Below, piece by piece: positions 53,606 to 62,924 of a stretch of DNA of 64,000 nt. The notes under the pieces were generated by a model. It was not told the origin of the DNA and did not search any database. It worked only from the letters and a program-made list of their open reading frames with translations. Source of the stretch: SB11 sp037968475 (GTDB lineage Bacteria > Bacteroidota > Bacteroidia > UBA8524); the NCBI GenBank assembly GCA_037968475.1, contig JBBKVO010000008.1:67996-131995 (forward strand), in the 5' to 3' direction. How positions within the stretch are numbered: the stretch's first letter is position 1; every line of letters begins with the position of its first letter. The position numbers were made by a program, and so were the translations under genes.

Positions 53606-55171
53606 TTATTTAACACTAAAAACCACAGGTGCCACATCTTTCAGTGTGCCATCAGTAGCTTTTATTTTTATATTATCTATCACCAACAAATCACCGTTTC
53701 TGGTTTCTCTAAGCAACTTTCTTGCTTCATAGGTAAAGGTTTCCCCTCTGTTTACAACTGATTCTTTACCTCTACTATGCACCCAAATCACTTCAAAACT
53801 AAGTATATTATAAATATCTTCTGCATCAATAGAAGGAGCATTTGCTACCAATTTATTTTGCACTTGCAGTATTTTTTGCGAAATATTCCCTCCTGCTTTC
53901 CCATCAAGCGATATGCTGGGTGCAGGTAGTTTTTTTACTTCGTAGGTTTCTTCTACTACCAAAAATCTTCCATCTTTATTTTTTGCATACACTTTTAAGT
54001 GTGCTAAGCCTTCAGCCGCAAAGCGCAGGTAATATTTGCCACCAAAGGGTATTACCTCACCCATATCTATTTCGGCCTCAATCTCCTGCCCTTCCAGTCT
54101 ACTGGTTTGAATCAGTATGGGGTTATCAATACCCATATACAGCACTTCGGGAGTGTTTTTTTCTGTATAGGCATTACGAAGGGTGGTTACAGTAAAGTTT
54201 TGCGTGTTTGCCTTTGCACTGTCTTCTACAACAAGCTCAAATTTCCCTGTTTCATTAGCTATAAACGATACTATACCTCCATCGCCAATATTAAGTGTTT
54301 TTATAAATTTCCCACCCTTTTTTAGGTACGTTTTTATCCCGCTATAATCTCCATCACCCGAGCCTCCATTGCCTTTTCCCTTACCTTTTCTAAGTGAGTC
54401 GAGAAGAATAACCTTAAAGGCTATTTTATCTCCCAATTCAAAACTTTTTGCTGCCAGTACTTCAACTGCTATTGAGTTACTTGATAGTATGCTAATGTTC
54501 TTTTCAGCGTTTCCGTCACTAACATTATTAACTAAATATTCTATTAGCTTTAGCTTGGTATATGCTAAATCGGCTTTGATTTTTGCGAGGTTGGCACCTA
54601 CAACAGCCACAGGAGTTTTACTGAAAAAATAGCTCTCCCAAGTTTTGTTTTTGCCTTTTGAATTAACGATTTTAATATTGGTAGGTAAAATAGAATCGAG
54701 AAAAGGGGTAATGTTTTTTAGATTGTTACCACGTATTTTCTCTTTAATAGCTTCTATCTGTTTTTCAAGCAAAGTGGCTCTGCCATCATCAACTAAAAGA
54801 TTGCTGGCTAATAAAAAGTTTTTTGATTTGTTGATGTAGTTATTGCCATTATAGCCACCCGCACTAATCTCTAATGCATTTTGCATACGATTGATATGTG
54901 CTGTTGCTGAATCTATGGCTATTGCAATGTCCATAATGCTATAATAGTCTTGTGCCAAAGGAGTATTAAGATACAGTTGTTCGCTTAATAGACTTTTTTG
55001 GTTGGCAGCTTTCAGTGCAAATTCTCCTTCGCTCTGTTCAAAAGTACGTTTTAGGTATTTTGAAGAATCAATAAAATCTGAAGGCAAATAAATAAAAGCA
55101 AGGGTAATAAACACCAAATACATAAGATTGATGAGTTTTTGCCTTAGCTCGTTATTTGAATTGCCAAACAT
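53606..55171 (-). CDS. GldM-like motor protein (paralogue)
   Basis: A 521-residue protein. The N-terminus ELRQKLINLMYLVFITLAFIY is one transmembrane helix (about 9-28), as in GldM/PorM. A long periplasmic part includes a helical domain (about 40-215) with the GldM-like WESYFFSKTPVAVVGANLAK, then beta domains to the end. GldM forms the rod of the proton-driven type IX/gliding motor with GldL. The length is close to GldM, but the C-terminal half is diverged. It follows the GldL-like gene by 21 bp. Confidence 0.85.
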   Translation of the reverse strand: MFGNSNNELRQKLINLMYLVFITLAFIYLPSDFIDSSKYLKRTFEQSEGEFALKAANQKSLLSEQLYLNTPLAQDYYSIMDIAIAIDSATAHINRMQNALEISAGGYNGNNYINKSKNFLLASNLLVDDGRATLLEKQIEAIKEKIRGNNLKNITPFLDSILPTNIKIVNSKGKNKTWESYFFSKTPVAVVGANLAKIKADLAYTKLKLIEYLVNNVSDGNAEKNISILSSNSIAVEVLAAKSFELGDKIAFKVILLDSLRKGKGKGNGGSGDGDYSGIKTYLKKGGKFIKTLNIGDGGIVSFIANETGKFELVVEDSAKANTQNFTVTTLRNAYTEKNTPEVLYMGIDNPILIQTSRLEGQEIEAEIDMGEVIPFGGKYYLRFAAEGLAHLKVYAKNKDGRFLVVEETYEVKKLPAPSISLDGKAGGNISQKILQVQNKLVANAPSIDAEDIYNILSFEVIWVHSRGKESVVNRGETFTYEARKLLRETRNGDLLVIDNIKIKATDGTLKDVAPVVFSVK

Positions 55172-55192
55172 CCCTATTCCTTCCCCGCTATA

Positions 55193-55732
55193 CTATTGTT
55201 TTACCTCTTTTTTACCCCTGCTACCCATAACATCGTTAAAGTCGTTGTAAAACTCGTTAACGTTATTAAGGTTACGTTTCAACTCCTTCATCTGTCCTTC
55301 ATACCCATTATTGGCATCTTCAAGTTTTTTAATACTTGTATTCATGCTTTCTATTGAGTGAGTAAGTTGGGTAAAAATGGTGTTTAACTTGTCTAAGTTA
55401 TCTTCCATTTGAGAAAGTTTGCTTTCAAGATAATTCGAATTGCGTTTTACAATATCGTTGTTTATACCTACTTGGTCGTAGGTGCGAAAGTCATCTTCGT
55501 TTTCATCTAAGATGCCGGGGAAAACCTTCTCCCACTTGTAGTTTCTGCGGGTATTTTTAAATTTAAATGATGAGATAAGAAACACAATTACCTCTGTGCC
55601 TAAGCCAATAACAAAAATTTCATCGGCGTACTTCCAATCCAAAAACTTAGCCATAGCACCTAATATTACTATTGCCGCGCCAACACCATAAACAAAATTT
55701 AAATAATCAAAAGTGGTCTTTACTCTTTCCAT
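55193..55732 (-). CDS. GldL-like motor protein (paralogue)
   Basis: A 179-residue protein with two N-terminal helices (about 10-31 and 37-56) and a long cytoplasmic coiled coil (about 90-165), as in GldL/PorL. Conserved membrane residues seen are Y15 (FVYGVGAA), K29 and E47 in TM2 (GLGTEVIVF). In F. johnsoniae GldL the TM2 glutamate is needed for proton flow. The His usually seen three residues after the TM1 lysine is Asp32 here. It is the first gene of the operon, behind a -7 box at 55761-55768. Confidence 0.87.
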   Translation of the reverse strand: MERVKTTFDYLNFVYGVGAAIVILGAMAKFLDWKYADEIFVIGLGTEVIVFLISSFKFKNTRRNYKWEKVFPGILDENEDDFRTYDQVGINNDIVKRNSNYLESKLSQMEDNLDKLNTIFTQLTHSIESMNTSIKKLEDANNGYEGQMKELKRNLNNVNEFYNDFNDVMGSRGKKEVKQ

Positions 55733-55760
55733 TGCACAATCCTAACCTATTTGTTGCAAA

Positions 55761-55768
55761 CAAATTTA
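55761..55768 (-). promoter_or_regulatory. -7 promoter box TAAATTTG (minus strand)
   Basis: A TAnnTTTG match 28 bp before the ATG of the GldL-like gene. A clear -33 box is not seen. Confidence 0.5.
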
Positions 55769-55796
55769 ACAATAGGCACGAAGTACGGAAAATGAT

Positions 55797-57404
55797 TTAT
55801 TCAAATGGGGGTATAGCTATGATGAGTGGACTTTTTTGCTGATTAATATTTACCAACAGTGCTTCAATATTTTGTGGATTACTAAGGTAAGCCGCTGAAA
55901 GTATGGTATCTGCACGCTCTGCCAGTTGACCGGGTGTGAAAAACTTATTTTTTATACTTTCTATCTGTTTCAACTGATTTTCAAACTTTTTCTTCTCCAG
56001 TTTATCTAGTTTAGCATCTAGTTTTTCAAAGGTGTCAGTTATCTTTTTAAACTCGCCTTCTAAAAATGGGCGCAAGTTGTTATCTAACTCTAACGCTTTA
56101 TTTTTAATGTTTTCTAGCTCGGTTTCAATGACTTTGTAATGCATGCTGTAATCAGGTGTTCCGCTGCTGTTTTTTGATACAAACTCAGCTTCAAGTTCTT
56201 TAGCATCTTGTAAAAAATCAGCAATAGTAAAGCCCATGCCTTCTATCTTTTCCGCTATTTTGGGGTTTACTAATATTATCGATTGGCGTAACTCTATTAT
56301 AGGAAACTGCACTTCATTGGCATCAAAACAATCTTTTAGTTGCAGCCAGTAGTTTACCTCGGCAGGGCCACCTATGTATGCTATATTAGGCAATATTAAC
56401 TCTTGATACACGGGGCGCATTACCACATTGGGACTAAAGTTTTCTGGGTGTTGCTCTATCTCGGCTTTTATTTGCTCTTCGCTAAAAGCTATATGGCTAT
56501 CAAGGGCTTTGTATACCCCATCTTCAAACAACAAGCGGTAACGTCCGTTTTCTGTTAGATAGAAAAAGTTAATCTCGCGGGGATGTATTTGTGCTTTGTA
56601 GTTTTCTTCAAGCACAGCAGTAGTTTTGTTTACGGCCTCAAAGTTTTTGCCTGTAAATACATCGTTGTATATGTAAGGCTTTAATACCTGTTTCAGTTGG
56701 GTATTATCAGCGTCAATTACTACCACACCTTCGTGCCCAAATAGTTGGTGTACAATGTAGCGAGTAGCATCGGCAAGGGTAGTGTAGCGGGTATAGGCAT
56801 CAGTAAACAAATCAAGTAGCTTTTTGGCTTCCTCGTCGTCGTTCAATACCTCGCGTATTTCGCCCTCTAGTTCATTTATGCTTTGCGGGGCTATTCTGCC
56901 TACCGCTCCGTTATAATCAGGCTGTTGTGGCCAAGCAAATTGCTTATAGAATAGTTGTAAATGGCTTATCTCTTCAAAATCATGGTCTTCAGTTGCCATC
57001 CAAAATACAGGGACAAACTTTTTACCTATAAATTTTTCTTCTAACCATCGACATTGGGCTATGGTGCTAAGTATTTTGTTTACTACATACAAAGGCCCTA
57101 AATAAATGTGTATTTGCTGCCCTGTGGTTACAGTGTATGTGTTTTCATTGGCAAGTGCATGTATGTTAGTAGCTACCGGGTTGTTATTACTTAACAAGTC
57201 GCCATACTGTTGTTGCAATACATCAACTAATATTTGGCGTTGCTGTGCATCAAAAGTACGTTGCTCAATTCTTTGCTTATACCCATCAAGTGTGGGTGCG
57301 TAGTGATAAAAGGGTTGTAGTTGTGGCGATTGATTAAGATAATCTATCACCGTTTTTGAATAGAAATTATCAAGGTGCCCGTTGTTGGTAGCTATAAATG
57401 GCAT
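55797..57404 (-). CDS. bshC: Bacillithiol biosynthesis cysteine-adding enzyme BshC
   Basis: A 535-residue enzyme for the last step of bacillithiol synthesis: it adds cysteine to glucosaminyl-malate. Family features are the N-terminal TVTTGQQIHIYLGPLY (about 91-106), PVFWMATEDHDFEEI (about 131-145), a long coiled coil (about 425-480) and IAYIGGPAEVNYWLQLKDCF (in two blocks, about 335-355). The length is normal. It lies 24 bp after rimO on the same strand. It implies bacillithiol as the low-molecular-weight thiol; bshA and bshB are not in the window. Confidence 0.94.
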   Translation of the reverse strand: MPFIATNNGHLDNFYSKTVIDYLNQSPQLQPFYHYAPTLDGYKQRIEQRTFDAQQRQILVDVLQQQYGDLLSNNNPVATNIHALANENTYTVTTGQQIHIYLGPLYVVNKILSTIAQCRWLEEKFIGKKFVPVFWMATEDHDFEEISHLQLFYKQFAWPQQPDYNGAVGRIAPQSINELEGEIREVLNDDEEAKKLLDLFTDAYTRYTTLADATRYIVHQLFGHEGVVVIDADNTQLKQVLKPYIYNDVFTGKNFEAVNKTTAVLEENYKAQIHPREINFFYLTENGRYRLLFEDGVYKALDSHIAFSEEQIKAEIEQHPENFSPNVVMRPVYQELILPNIAYIGGPAEVNYWLQLKDCFDANEVQFPIIELRQSIILVNPKIAEKIEGMGFTIADFLQDAKELEAEFVSKNSSGTPDYSMHYKVIETELENIKNKALELDNNLRPFLEGEFKKITDTFEKLDAKLDKLEKKKFENQLKQIESIKNKFFTPGQLAERADTILSAAYLSNPQNIEALLVNINQQKSPLIIAIPPFE

Positions 57405-57428
57405 ACTTACGTTTTTTAAGGTTTAAGC

Positions 57429-58742
57429 CTATTGTACTACATCACCGTAAAGATCAAACTCTTCGGCGTTGGTAATTTTTACTAGTGCAAAATCGCCCAC
57501 ACGGGCGTAGTTGGTTTTGGTGTCTACCAATACCTCGTTATCTACTTCGGGCGAGTCGAACTCGGTACGACCAACAAAATAGCCGCCTTCTACCCTATCA
57601 AACAACACTTTATAGGTATTGCCTATTTTTTGCTTGTTTACTTCTAATGATATTTCTTGCTGCACACCCATCAAGTCTTCGGCGCGTTGGTCTTTTATTT
57701 CTTGCGAAATATCATCGGGCAAAGTGTGTGCATGTGTATTTTCTTCGTGCGAGTAGGTGAAAACGCCCAAACGGTCGAATTTCATTTTCTGTACAAAGTT
57801 TACCAGCTCGTTATATTCTTCTTCGGTTTCACCGGGATGCCCCACCAACATGGTAGTGCGTATGGCTATACCAGGTACTTTTTCGCGAATGGTTTGTATA
57901 ACTTCCTCAGTACGTTTACGAGTGATACCCCTACGCATTAGTTTTAGCATATTGTCGGTAGCGTGTTGCAAGGGTATATCTATATACTTGCAAATATTAT
58001 CACGCTCGGCCATTACCTCTAAGGCATCAACAGGAAATTGTGATGGGAAGGCGTAATGCAGGCGTATCCATTCCAAACCTTCTACGTCACTAAGTGCACG
58101 TAATAAATCGCCCAACTTGCGCTCGCCATACAAATCAAGTCCGTAATAGGTACTGTCTTGTGCTATTAGCATTACTTCTTTCGTGCCGTTTTTCACTAGG
58201 TTTTTAGCTTCTATGACCAATTGGTCAATAGACTTAGAAACGTGATTACCACGCATTAAGGGTATAGCACAAAACGAGCAAGGGCGATTGCATCCTTCAG
58301 ATATTTTTAGGTAAGCAAAGTGTTGCGGTGTGGTGATTAATCGTTCACCAATCAAATCGTGTTTATAATCAGCACCCAATGTTTTTAATATATTGGGCAA
58401 CTCAAGTGTCCCAAAATAGGCATCTACTTGGGGTATCTCGCGCTCTAAATCCTCTTTATAACGGTGCGATAGGCAACCTGTAACGTATAACTTATCAATA
58501 TTGCCAGCTTCTTTTTCATCCACATAGCGCAGTATAGTATCTATACTTTCTTGCTTGGCATTTTCTATAAAACCGCAGGTATTTACTATGATAATGTTTG
58601 AATCATCTTTAGCCGATTCATGCTCCACATCGTAGTCGTTAGCCTTTAGTTGACTGTATAATACTTCGCTATCCACTAAGTTTTTACTACAACCTAGGGT
58701 AACTATGTTTATTTTGTTTTGCTTGTGTGTTTTAGTGCGCAT
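57429..58742 (-). CDS. rimO: Ribosomal protein S12 methylthiotransferase RimO
   Basis: A 437-residue radical-SAM enzyme that methylthiolates Asp of ribosomal protein S12. The auxiliary cluster uses C18 (TLGCSKN), C56 (NTCGFI) and C90 (TGCLS). The radical-SAM cluster uses C151, C155 and C158 (EGCNRPCSFCAIP). The C-terminal TRAM domain covers about 370-437. The TLGCSKNLVDSE opening separates RimO from MiaB. It lies 132 bp behind ftsY; the gap holds a hairpin (tgcgaagc / gcttcgca, 58800-58830). Confidence 0.95.
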   Translation of the reverse strand: MRTKTHKQNKINIVTLGCSKNLVDSEVLYSQLKANDYDVEHESAKDDSNIIIVNTCGFIENAKQESIDTILRYVDEKEAGNIDKLYVTGCLSHRYKEDLEREIPQVDAYFGTLELPNILKTLGADYKHDLIGERLITTPQHFAYLKISEGCNRPCSFCAIPLMRGNHVSKSIDQLVIEAKNLVKNGTKEVMLIAQDSTYYGLDLYGERKLGDLLRALSDVEGLEWIRLHYAFPSQFPVDALEVMAERDNICKYIDIPLQHATDNMLKLMRRGITRKRTEEVIQTIREKVPGIAIRTTMLVGHPGETEEEYNELVNFVQKMKFDRLGVFTYSHEENTHAHTLPDDISQEIKDQRAEDLMGVQQEISLEVNKQKIGNTYKVLFDRVEGGYFVGRTEFDSPEVDNEVLVDTKTNYARVGDFALVKITNAEEFDLYGDVVQ

Positions 58743-58874
58743 TTACTGCGGTATTATTTGTGATATTGGTATATTAAACCAATGCTTTATAAATTAGTTT
58801 GCGAAGCAAGGTATAAAAACCAGCTTCGCAATGTAACCTTGTGAGGATTAGTATATATTACCTCTCCTTTAATT

Positions 58875-59831
58875 TTATTTGCCTTCGCTAAACAGCGAAT
58901 CAATAAACTCGTGTTTGTTAAATACTTGCAAATCTTCCATGCCTTCGCCTACACCAATGTATTTTACAGGGACAGAGAACTGATCGGATATACCAATAAC
59001 TACACCACCTTTTGCAGTGCCATCTAGTTTTGTTAGGGCTAATGCATTAACATCGGTAACAGCAGTAAACTGGCGGGCTTGTTCAAAAGCGTTTTGGCCT
59101 GTGCTGGCATCTAATACTAAAAGTACTTCGTGCGGTGCATCAGGAATGTGTTTTTGTACTACGCGGCGAATTTTTGAAAGCTCGTTCATCAAATTTACTT
59201 TGTTGTGCAAACGGCCTGCGGTATCAATTATAGCTACATCGTAGCCGCCATCAACTGCTGCTTTTGCAGTTTCAAAGGCTACACTGGCAGGGTCTGCCTC
59301 CATGCCTTTATCAATAATATCAACTCCTACCCTTTTGCTCCAAATAATAAGTTGGTCTACAGCAGCAGCCCTAAAGGTATCGCCTGCACCTAGCAGTACT
59401 TTTTTACCTTGTTTTTTAAACTGATAAGCTAGTTTACCTATGGTGGTAGTTTTGCCTACACCATTAACGCCCACAACAAGAATAATATAGGGTTTTGTAC
59501 CTTGAGGTATTTGCAGCTCGCCTGTGGTGTTTCCACCATCGGGCAATAGGGCGGCCATTTCTTCTTTCAGCATGGTATTCAGCTCGGCTGTTCCCATGTA
59601 CTTATCTTTAGTAACCCTGTTTTGAATACGTTCAATAATTTTTAGTGTGGTTTCAATGCCCACATCAGAACTTACCAAAATCTCTTCAAGGTCGTCTAAA
59701 AAATCATCGCCAATGGTTGAACGGCCTACCAATGCTTTGCTTATTTTGCCCAATAAGCCTGTTTTGGTTTTCTCTAAGCCTTCGTCCAGCTTTTGCTTCT
59801 TGTCTTTGCTGAAAAAACTGAAAATGCCCAT
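58875..59831 (-). CDS. ftsY: Signal recognition particle receptor FtsY
   Basis: A 318-residue SRP GTPase that docks ribosome-nascent-chain complexes at the membrane. The N domain is short (about 20-95), without the acidic A domain of E. coli. G1 is GVNGVGKTTT (121-130), G2 region DTFRAAAVDQL, G3 DTAGR, and G4 TKLDGTAKGG. The terminal stretch KYIGVGEGMEDLQVF is typical. The order rpmB-rpmG-DUF4295-ftsY-rimO is a Bacteroidota hallmark. A terminator-like hairpin precedes it (59847-59876). Confidence 0.96.
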   Translation of the reverse strand: MGIFSFFSKDKKQKLDEGLEKTKTGLLGKISKALVGRSTIGDDFLDDLEEILVSSDVGIETTLKIIERIQNRVTKDKYMGTAELNTMLKEEMAALLPDGGNTTGELQIPQGTKPYIILVVGVNGVGKTTTIGKLAYQFKKQGKKVLLGAGDTFRAAAVDQLIIWSKRVGVDIIDKGMEADPASVAFETAKAAVDGGYDVAIIDTAGRLHNKVNLMNELSKIRRVVQKHIPDAPHEVLLVLDASTGQNAFEQARQFTAVTDVNALALTKLDGTAKGGVVIGISDQFSVPVKYIGVGEGMEDLQVFNKHEFIDSLFSEGK

Positions 59832-59846
59832 AATTTTCTGTATATA

Positions 59847-59876
59847 AAAAAAGCCCCCTGTTTGGTTGGGAGCTTT
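59847..59876 (-). terminator. Terminator between the DUF4295 gene and ftsY
   Basis: On the minus strand the stem aaagctccc / gggggcttt is followed by a run of T. It lies inside a co-directional gene string, so it may attenuate ftsY relative to the ribosomal genes. Confidence 0.75.
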
Positions 59877-59901
59877 ACTGTATTATCTTATCAATAACCT
59901 A

Positions 59902-60057
59902 TTACGATTTAAAGTATTCTTTTACCTGATCGTTAGGTATCATTTCTTCTTTAAATGAATAAGCACCTGTTTTGGGCGACTTAATAGTTCTAATAACTTT
60001 TGCCCAATCTTTACCTGCACCAGCAGTTTTAAGTGTTGCAACAACTTTCTTTGCCAT
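59902..60057 (-). CDS. DUF4295 small protein
   Basis: A 51-residue basic protein beginning MAKKVVATLKTAGAGKDWAK and ending NDQVKEYFKS. This small family is encoded next to rpmG in most Bacteroidota and is probably ribosome-associated, by linkage. It lies 22 bp behind rpmG in the rpmB operon. Confidence 0.9.
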   Translation of the reverse strand: MAKKVVATLKTAGAGKDWAKVIRTIKSPKTGAYSFKEEMIPNDQVKEYFKS

Positions 60058-60079
60058 AACTCAATTATAGTTTAATAGG

Positions 60080-60262
60080 TTATTTAATTTCTTTATGAAC
60101 AGTGTACTTCTTCATAATAGGGTTGTATTTTTTCAACTCCAATCGTTCAGTAGTATTTTTTTTGTTTTTGGTAGTAATATACCTTGAAGTACCAGGAAGA
60201 CCACTTTCTTTGTGTTCTGTGCACTCCATTATCACCTGTATGCGATTACCTCTCTTAGCCAT
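60080..60262 (-). CDS. rpmG: 50S ribosomal protein L33
   Basis: A 60-residue large-subunit protein: MAKRGNRIQVIMECTEHKES, then TTKNKKNTTERLELKKYNP. Only one Cys is present, so it is the zinc-free form. It lies 17 bp behind rpmB. Confidence 0.97.
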   Translation of the reverse strand: MAKRGNRIQVIMECTEHKESGLPGTSRYITTKNKKNTTERLELKKYNPIMKKYTVHKEIK

Positions 60263-60279
60263 GGTTACTTATCTCTAAA

Positions 60280-60513
60280 TTAAATAGAACCTTCGTTAAT
60301 AAATTTTTTAAGGCAGGCAGAAATACCGTTTTTGTTTATCGTACGCATAGCAGATGTAGATACCTTAAGGGTAATCCACTCATCTTGCTCGGGGATATAA
60401 AACTTTTTCACCTGCAAATTAGGCCTAAACCTACGTTTCGTTTTTGTATTAGAGTGGGAAACATGATTACCCACTATTGCTTTCTTACCGGTTAAATCAC
60501 AAACGCGTGCCAT
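60280..60513 (-). CDS. rpmB: 50S ribosomal protein L28
   Basis: A 77-residue large-subunit protein with the family start MARVCDLTGKKAIVGNHVSH and the RRFRPNLQVKKFY block. No zinc-binding Cys pairs are present (one Cys in the N-terminal motif, one near the C-terminus). It is the first gene of the ribosomal operon, driven by the promoter 60542-60573. Confidence 0.97.
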   Translation of the reverse strand: MARVCDLTGKKAIVGNHVSHSNTKTKRRFRPNLQVKKFYIPEQDEWITLKVSTSAMRTINKNGISACLKKFINEGSI

Positions 60514-60541
60514 AGCTCGTTTTTTTTTGTTAAAAGGATTG

Positions 60542-60573
60542 CAAAGGTATATTTTTATTAGCTAATAAACAAA
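60542..60573 (-). promoter_or_regulatory. Promoter of the rpmB operon
   Basis: On the minus strand TTTG (60573-60570), a 20-bp spacer and TACCTTTG (60549-60542) match the Bacteroidota consensus at both boxes. The expected start of transcription is about 20 bp before ATG 60513. Confidence 0.75.
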
Positions 60574-60621
60574 CCTATCTTACTTTTTTACTTTTTTATC
60601 TTAGTGTGTCCCTTTACTAGC

Positions 60622-61779
60622 CTACTTATACAATAAATACTCTTGCCTCATTTTATTGTACTGTCTCAGGGGCATTTCCCAGCTTTGGTGTATTTCCATA
60701 GCGGTTTTGCCTGCCTGTATTTGTTTGCGAAGCTGGTCTGTGCCCGCAAGTTTATCAAAAAAACTATTGAAAAATTTTTCTTTATCAGGAGCTTCTTTAA
60801 AGAAATCAATCAGCCAAACTAAATACAAGTTATCGTTAAGAGGAATAAACGAGTGCCCAAACTCTGTTAGAAGCACGCCTTGACACTTTTGCCCTATATA
60901 CGGGGGATTTTCTACCACACCTGCTATACGTTGCGGAGTGAACTCGTAACTGCCTTTTGCAAAGTTAGGTCGACCAATCACTTCAAAGGGCTTATCTGTT
61001 CCTCTACCCACACTCACGTCTGTTCCTTCAAAAAAACACAGCGAAGGATATAAATATATCGCTTCCATTGTTGGTAAATTTGGCGATGGCTTTATAGGTA
61101 AATGGTATAATGTGCTGTGGGTATAGCCTATACATTTTATGATGTGTAGGGTGCATTGTATTCCTTTTGGTAACCATTTTTGCCCGTTTATCATTTGGGC
61201 ATATTCGGCCACCGTCATGCCATGCACCACAGGTACAGGGTGCATGCCGACAAAACTTCTAAAGTTTGTGTCTAAAATGGGGCCATCAGTGTAGTGCCCG
61301 TTGGGATTAGGTCTGTCAAGTACTATCAACGGTATTTTGTTTTCGGCACACGACTCCATTATGTAGTGCAAGGTGGAGATATAGGTATAGAAACGCGCGC
61401 CGACATCTTGTATATCAAAAATTACATACTGCACTCCTTCAAGGTCTTTTTTCGATGGTTTTTTCTTATTGCCGTATAGTGATGTAACGGGTAGTTTAGT
61501 TTTATTGTCTATTCCGCTTTGTATATGTGCTCCTGCTTCTTGGTCGCCTCTAAAGCCATGTTCGGGAGCGAAAATTACCTTAATGTTTACACCCAAACTT
61601 TTAAGGCTATCTACCAAGTGGGTTTTACCTATTACTGATGTTGGGTTAACTACCAGTGCAACGGTTTTGCCTTTTATTAAAGGTAAATACTCGTTGGTAC
61701 GTTCAGCCCCCACAGTAATCTGTGCCTGAACATTTGCTAGGGAAAATAGAAGTAGTAAAAGTGAATAAAACTGTTGCAT
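60622..61779 (-). CDS. DUF1343 / NamZ-like exo-N-acetylmuramidase
   Basis: A 385-residue exported enzyme (signal about 1-19, ending NVQAQ) of the DUF1343 family, whose founding members (NamZ) cleave N-acetylmuramic acid from the non-reducing end of peptidoglycan fragments. Seen blocks are VALVVNPTSVIGKTH, FAPEHGFRGDQEAGA, YVIFDIQDVGARFYTYISTL, VLDRPNPNG and FFEGTDVSVGRGTDKPFEVIG. It probably acts in the periplasm in cell-wall recycling. It stands alone upstream of the ribosomal operon on the same strand. Confidence 0.9.
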   Translation of the reverse strand: MQQFYSLLLLLFSLANVQAQITVGAERTNEYLPLIKGKTVALVVNPTSVIGKTHLVDSLKSLGVNIKVIFAPEHGFRGDQEAGAHIQSGIDNKTKLPVTSLYGNKKKPSKKDLEGVQYVIFDIQDVGARFYTYISTLHYIMESCAENKIPLIVLDRPNPNGHYTDGPILDTNFRSFVGMHPVPVVHGMTVAEYAQMINGQKWLPKGIQCTLHIIKCIGYTHSTLYHLPIKPSPNLPTMEAIYLYPSLCFFEGTDVSVGRGTDKPFEVIGRPNFAKGSYEFTPQRIAGVVENPPYIGQKCQGVLLTEFGHSFIPLNDNLYLVWLIDFFKEAPDKEKFFNSFFDKLAGTDQLRKQIQAGKTAMEIHQSWEMPLRQYNKMRQEYLLYK

Positions 61780-61893
61780 AGTTACGGCAAAGTTAATGGC
61801 TTATTATCAATTGTAAAGAGCAAGTAAAATGTTGTTTTGTTGCTTTAACTGCCTAAGCTGATTTATATCATTACCATAGCGCTAAATAGTATG

Positions 61894-61901
61894 TACATTT
61901 G
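61894..61901 (+). promoter_or_regulatory. -7 promoter box TACATTTG
   Basis: A TAnnTTTG match 21 bp before ATG 61922. Confidence 0.5.
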
Positions 61902-61921
61902 ACTCTAAAATAATTACTTTT

Positions 61922-62419
61922 ATGGATGCTGCATACTATCATTTATTGGTGAACCATTTGCCTATTTTGGGCACTTTGTTTGGTTTACTAATCCTTGTTA
62001 CAGGTTTTATTTTTAAAAATGTAAGTGTAAAACGAACGGGACTTGGTTTGTTGATTTTTGCTGCCATAACTGTATTTCCTGCCCATGTAACAGGTGAAGG
62101 AGCTGAAGAAATTGTTGAAAATATTGCAGGTGTAGATAGGAATTACGTGCACGAGCACGAGGAGGCGGCCGATACCTTTATGGGTATTTTGATAGCATTG
62201 GGAGTAATAGCGCTGTTTACACTTATTGCTGATATTTTGAAACAAAAATTAGCTACTATTTTGTATGTTTTAACTATCGTATTCTCATTAATTACTATGC
62301 TGTTTGCACTAAAAACGGGTACAACGGGCGGTGATATACGCCATACAGAAATACGAGAAAAAACATCAATACAAAATACAGAGTCAATAACTCCAGAAAA
62401 AAAATCGAATGAAGATTGA
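61922..62419 (+). CDS. Four-helix membrane protein of unknown function
   Basis: A 165-residue protein opening with YYHLLVNHLPILGTLFGLLI. Hydrophobic helices lie at about 8-30, 37-52, 78-98 and 103-125. The His pairs near the first helix (HLLVNHLP) and in the loop (YVHEHEEAAD) recall the DUF2231 haem-binding-like membrane proteins, but I cannot confirm that. The C-terminal 30 residues are polar. It is divergent from the NamZ-like gene and monocistronic. Confidence 0.6.
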   Translation: MDAAYYHLLVNHLPILGTLFGLLILVTGFIFKNVSVKRTGLGLLIFAAITVFPAHVTGEGAEEIVENIAGVDRNYVHEHEEAADTFMGILIALGVIALFTLIADILKQKLATILYVLTIVFSLITMLFALKTGTTGGDIRHTEIREKTSIQNTESITPEKKSNED

Positions 62420-62886
62420 TATTTGTTTTTAACAAACTGAATTAAAATAACGTGGGTTAGGGTTAAGAAAAGCATAAAATCAATAGGCCATTTCTACCAC
62501 CCTCAGTCCCTCCTTATCTGCACACAAGCCCTACAAGGAGGGAAGCCACGCCACTATCCTTTAGAATTCGCGTGTTTTGCTAAAAATATAGCACTGCATT
62601 GTCCCCCTTGCGGGCTGTCATAGATATCCAGAATGTATTGAGCTATAAGTGTAGTGTGTAAGCAAGGGGGTAGGGGGATGAAAACACCTCTCCATTACCC
62701 ATCACTGAGCGGACGCTCTATTATTTTTGGTACGAGCGGATGCTCCCACCAGCTTTTAATAGATAATAGAACAGTATTGAAAAGCAAAAAATACGTGTTC
62801 GCTTAAACCGAACTCACGTTAAAACACTATAAACAATAAAGGCTGAACAAATAGTTCAGCCTTTATGTTATTAATACAGGTAACTG
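62420..62886. repeat. Gap with MITE-like ends and hairpins
   Basis: No gene is seen. The gap holds ccctcctt / aaggaggg (62508-62542), hairpins gagcggacgctc (about 62705) and gagcggatgctc (about 62737), and the end cgaactcacgttaa (62809-62822) that matches the 18.9-kb MITE-like element. A weaker mate ataacgtgggtta lies near 62449. A hairpin taaaggctgaac / gttcagccttta (62837-62865) follows. Confidence 0.55.
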
Positions 62887-62924
62887 TTACATAAAGTCTA
62901 TTTATAAATTACACAATAAAAGTT

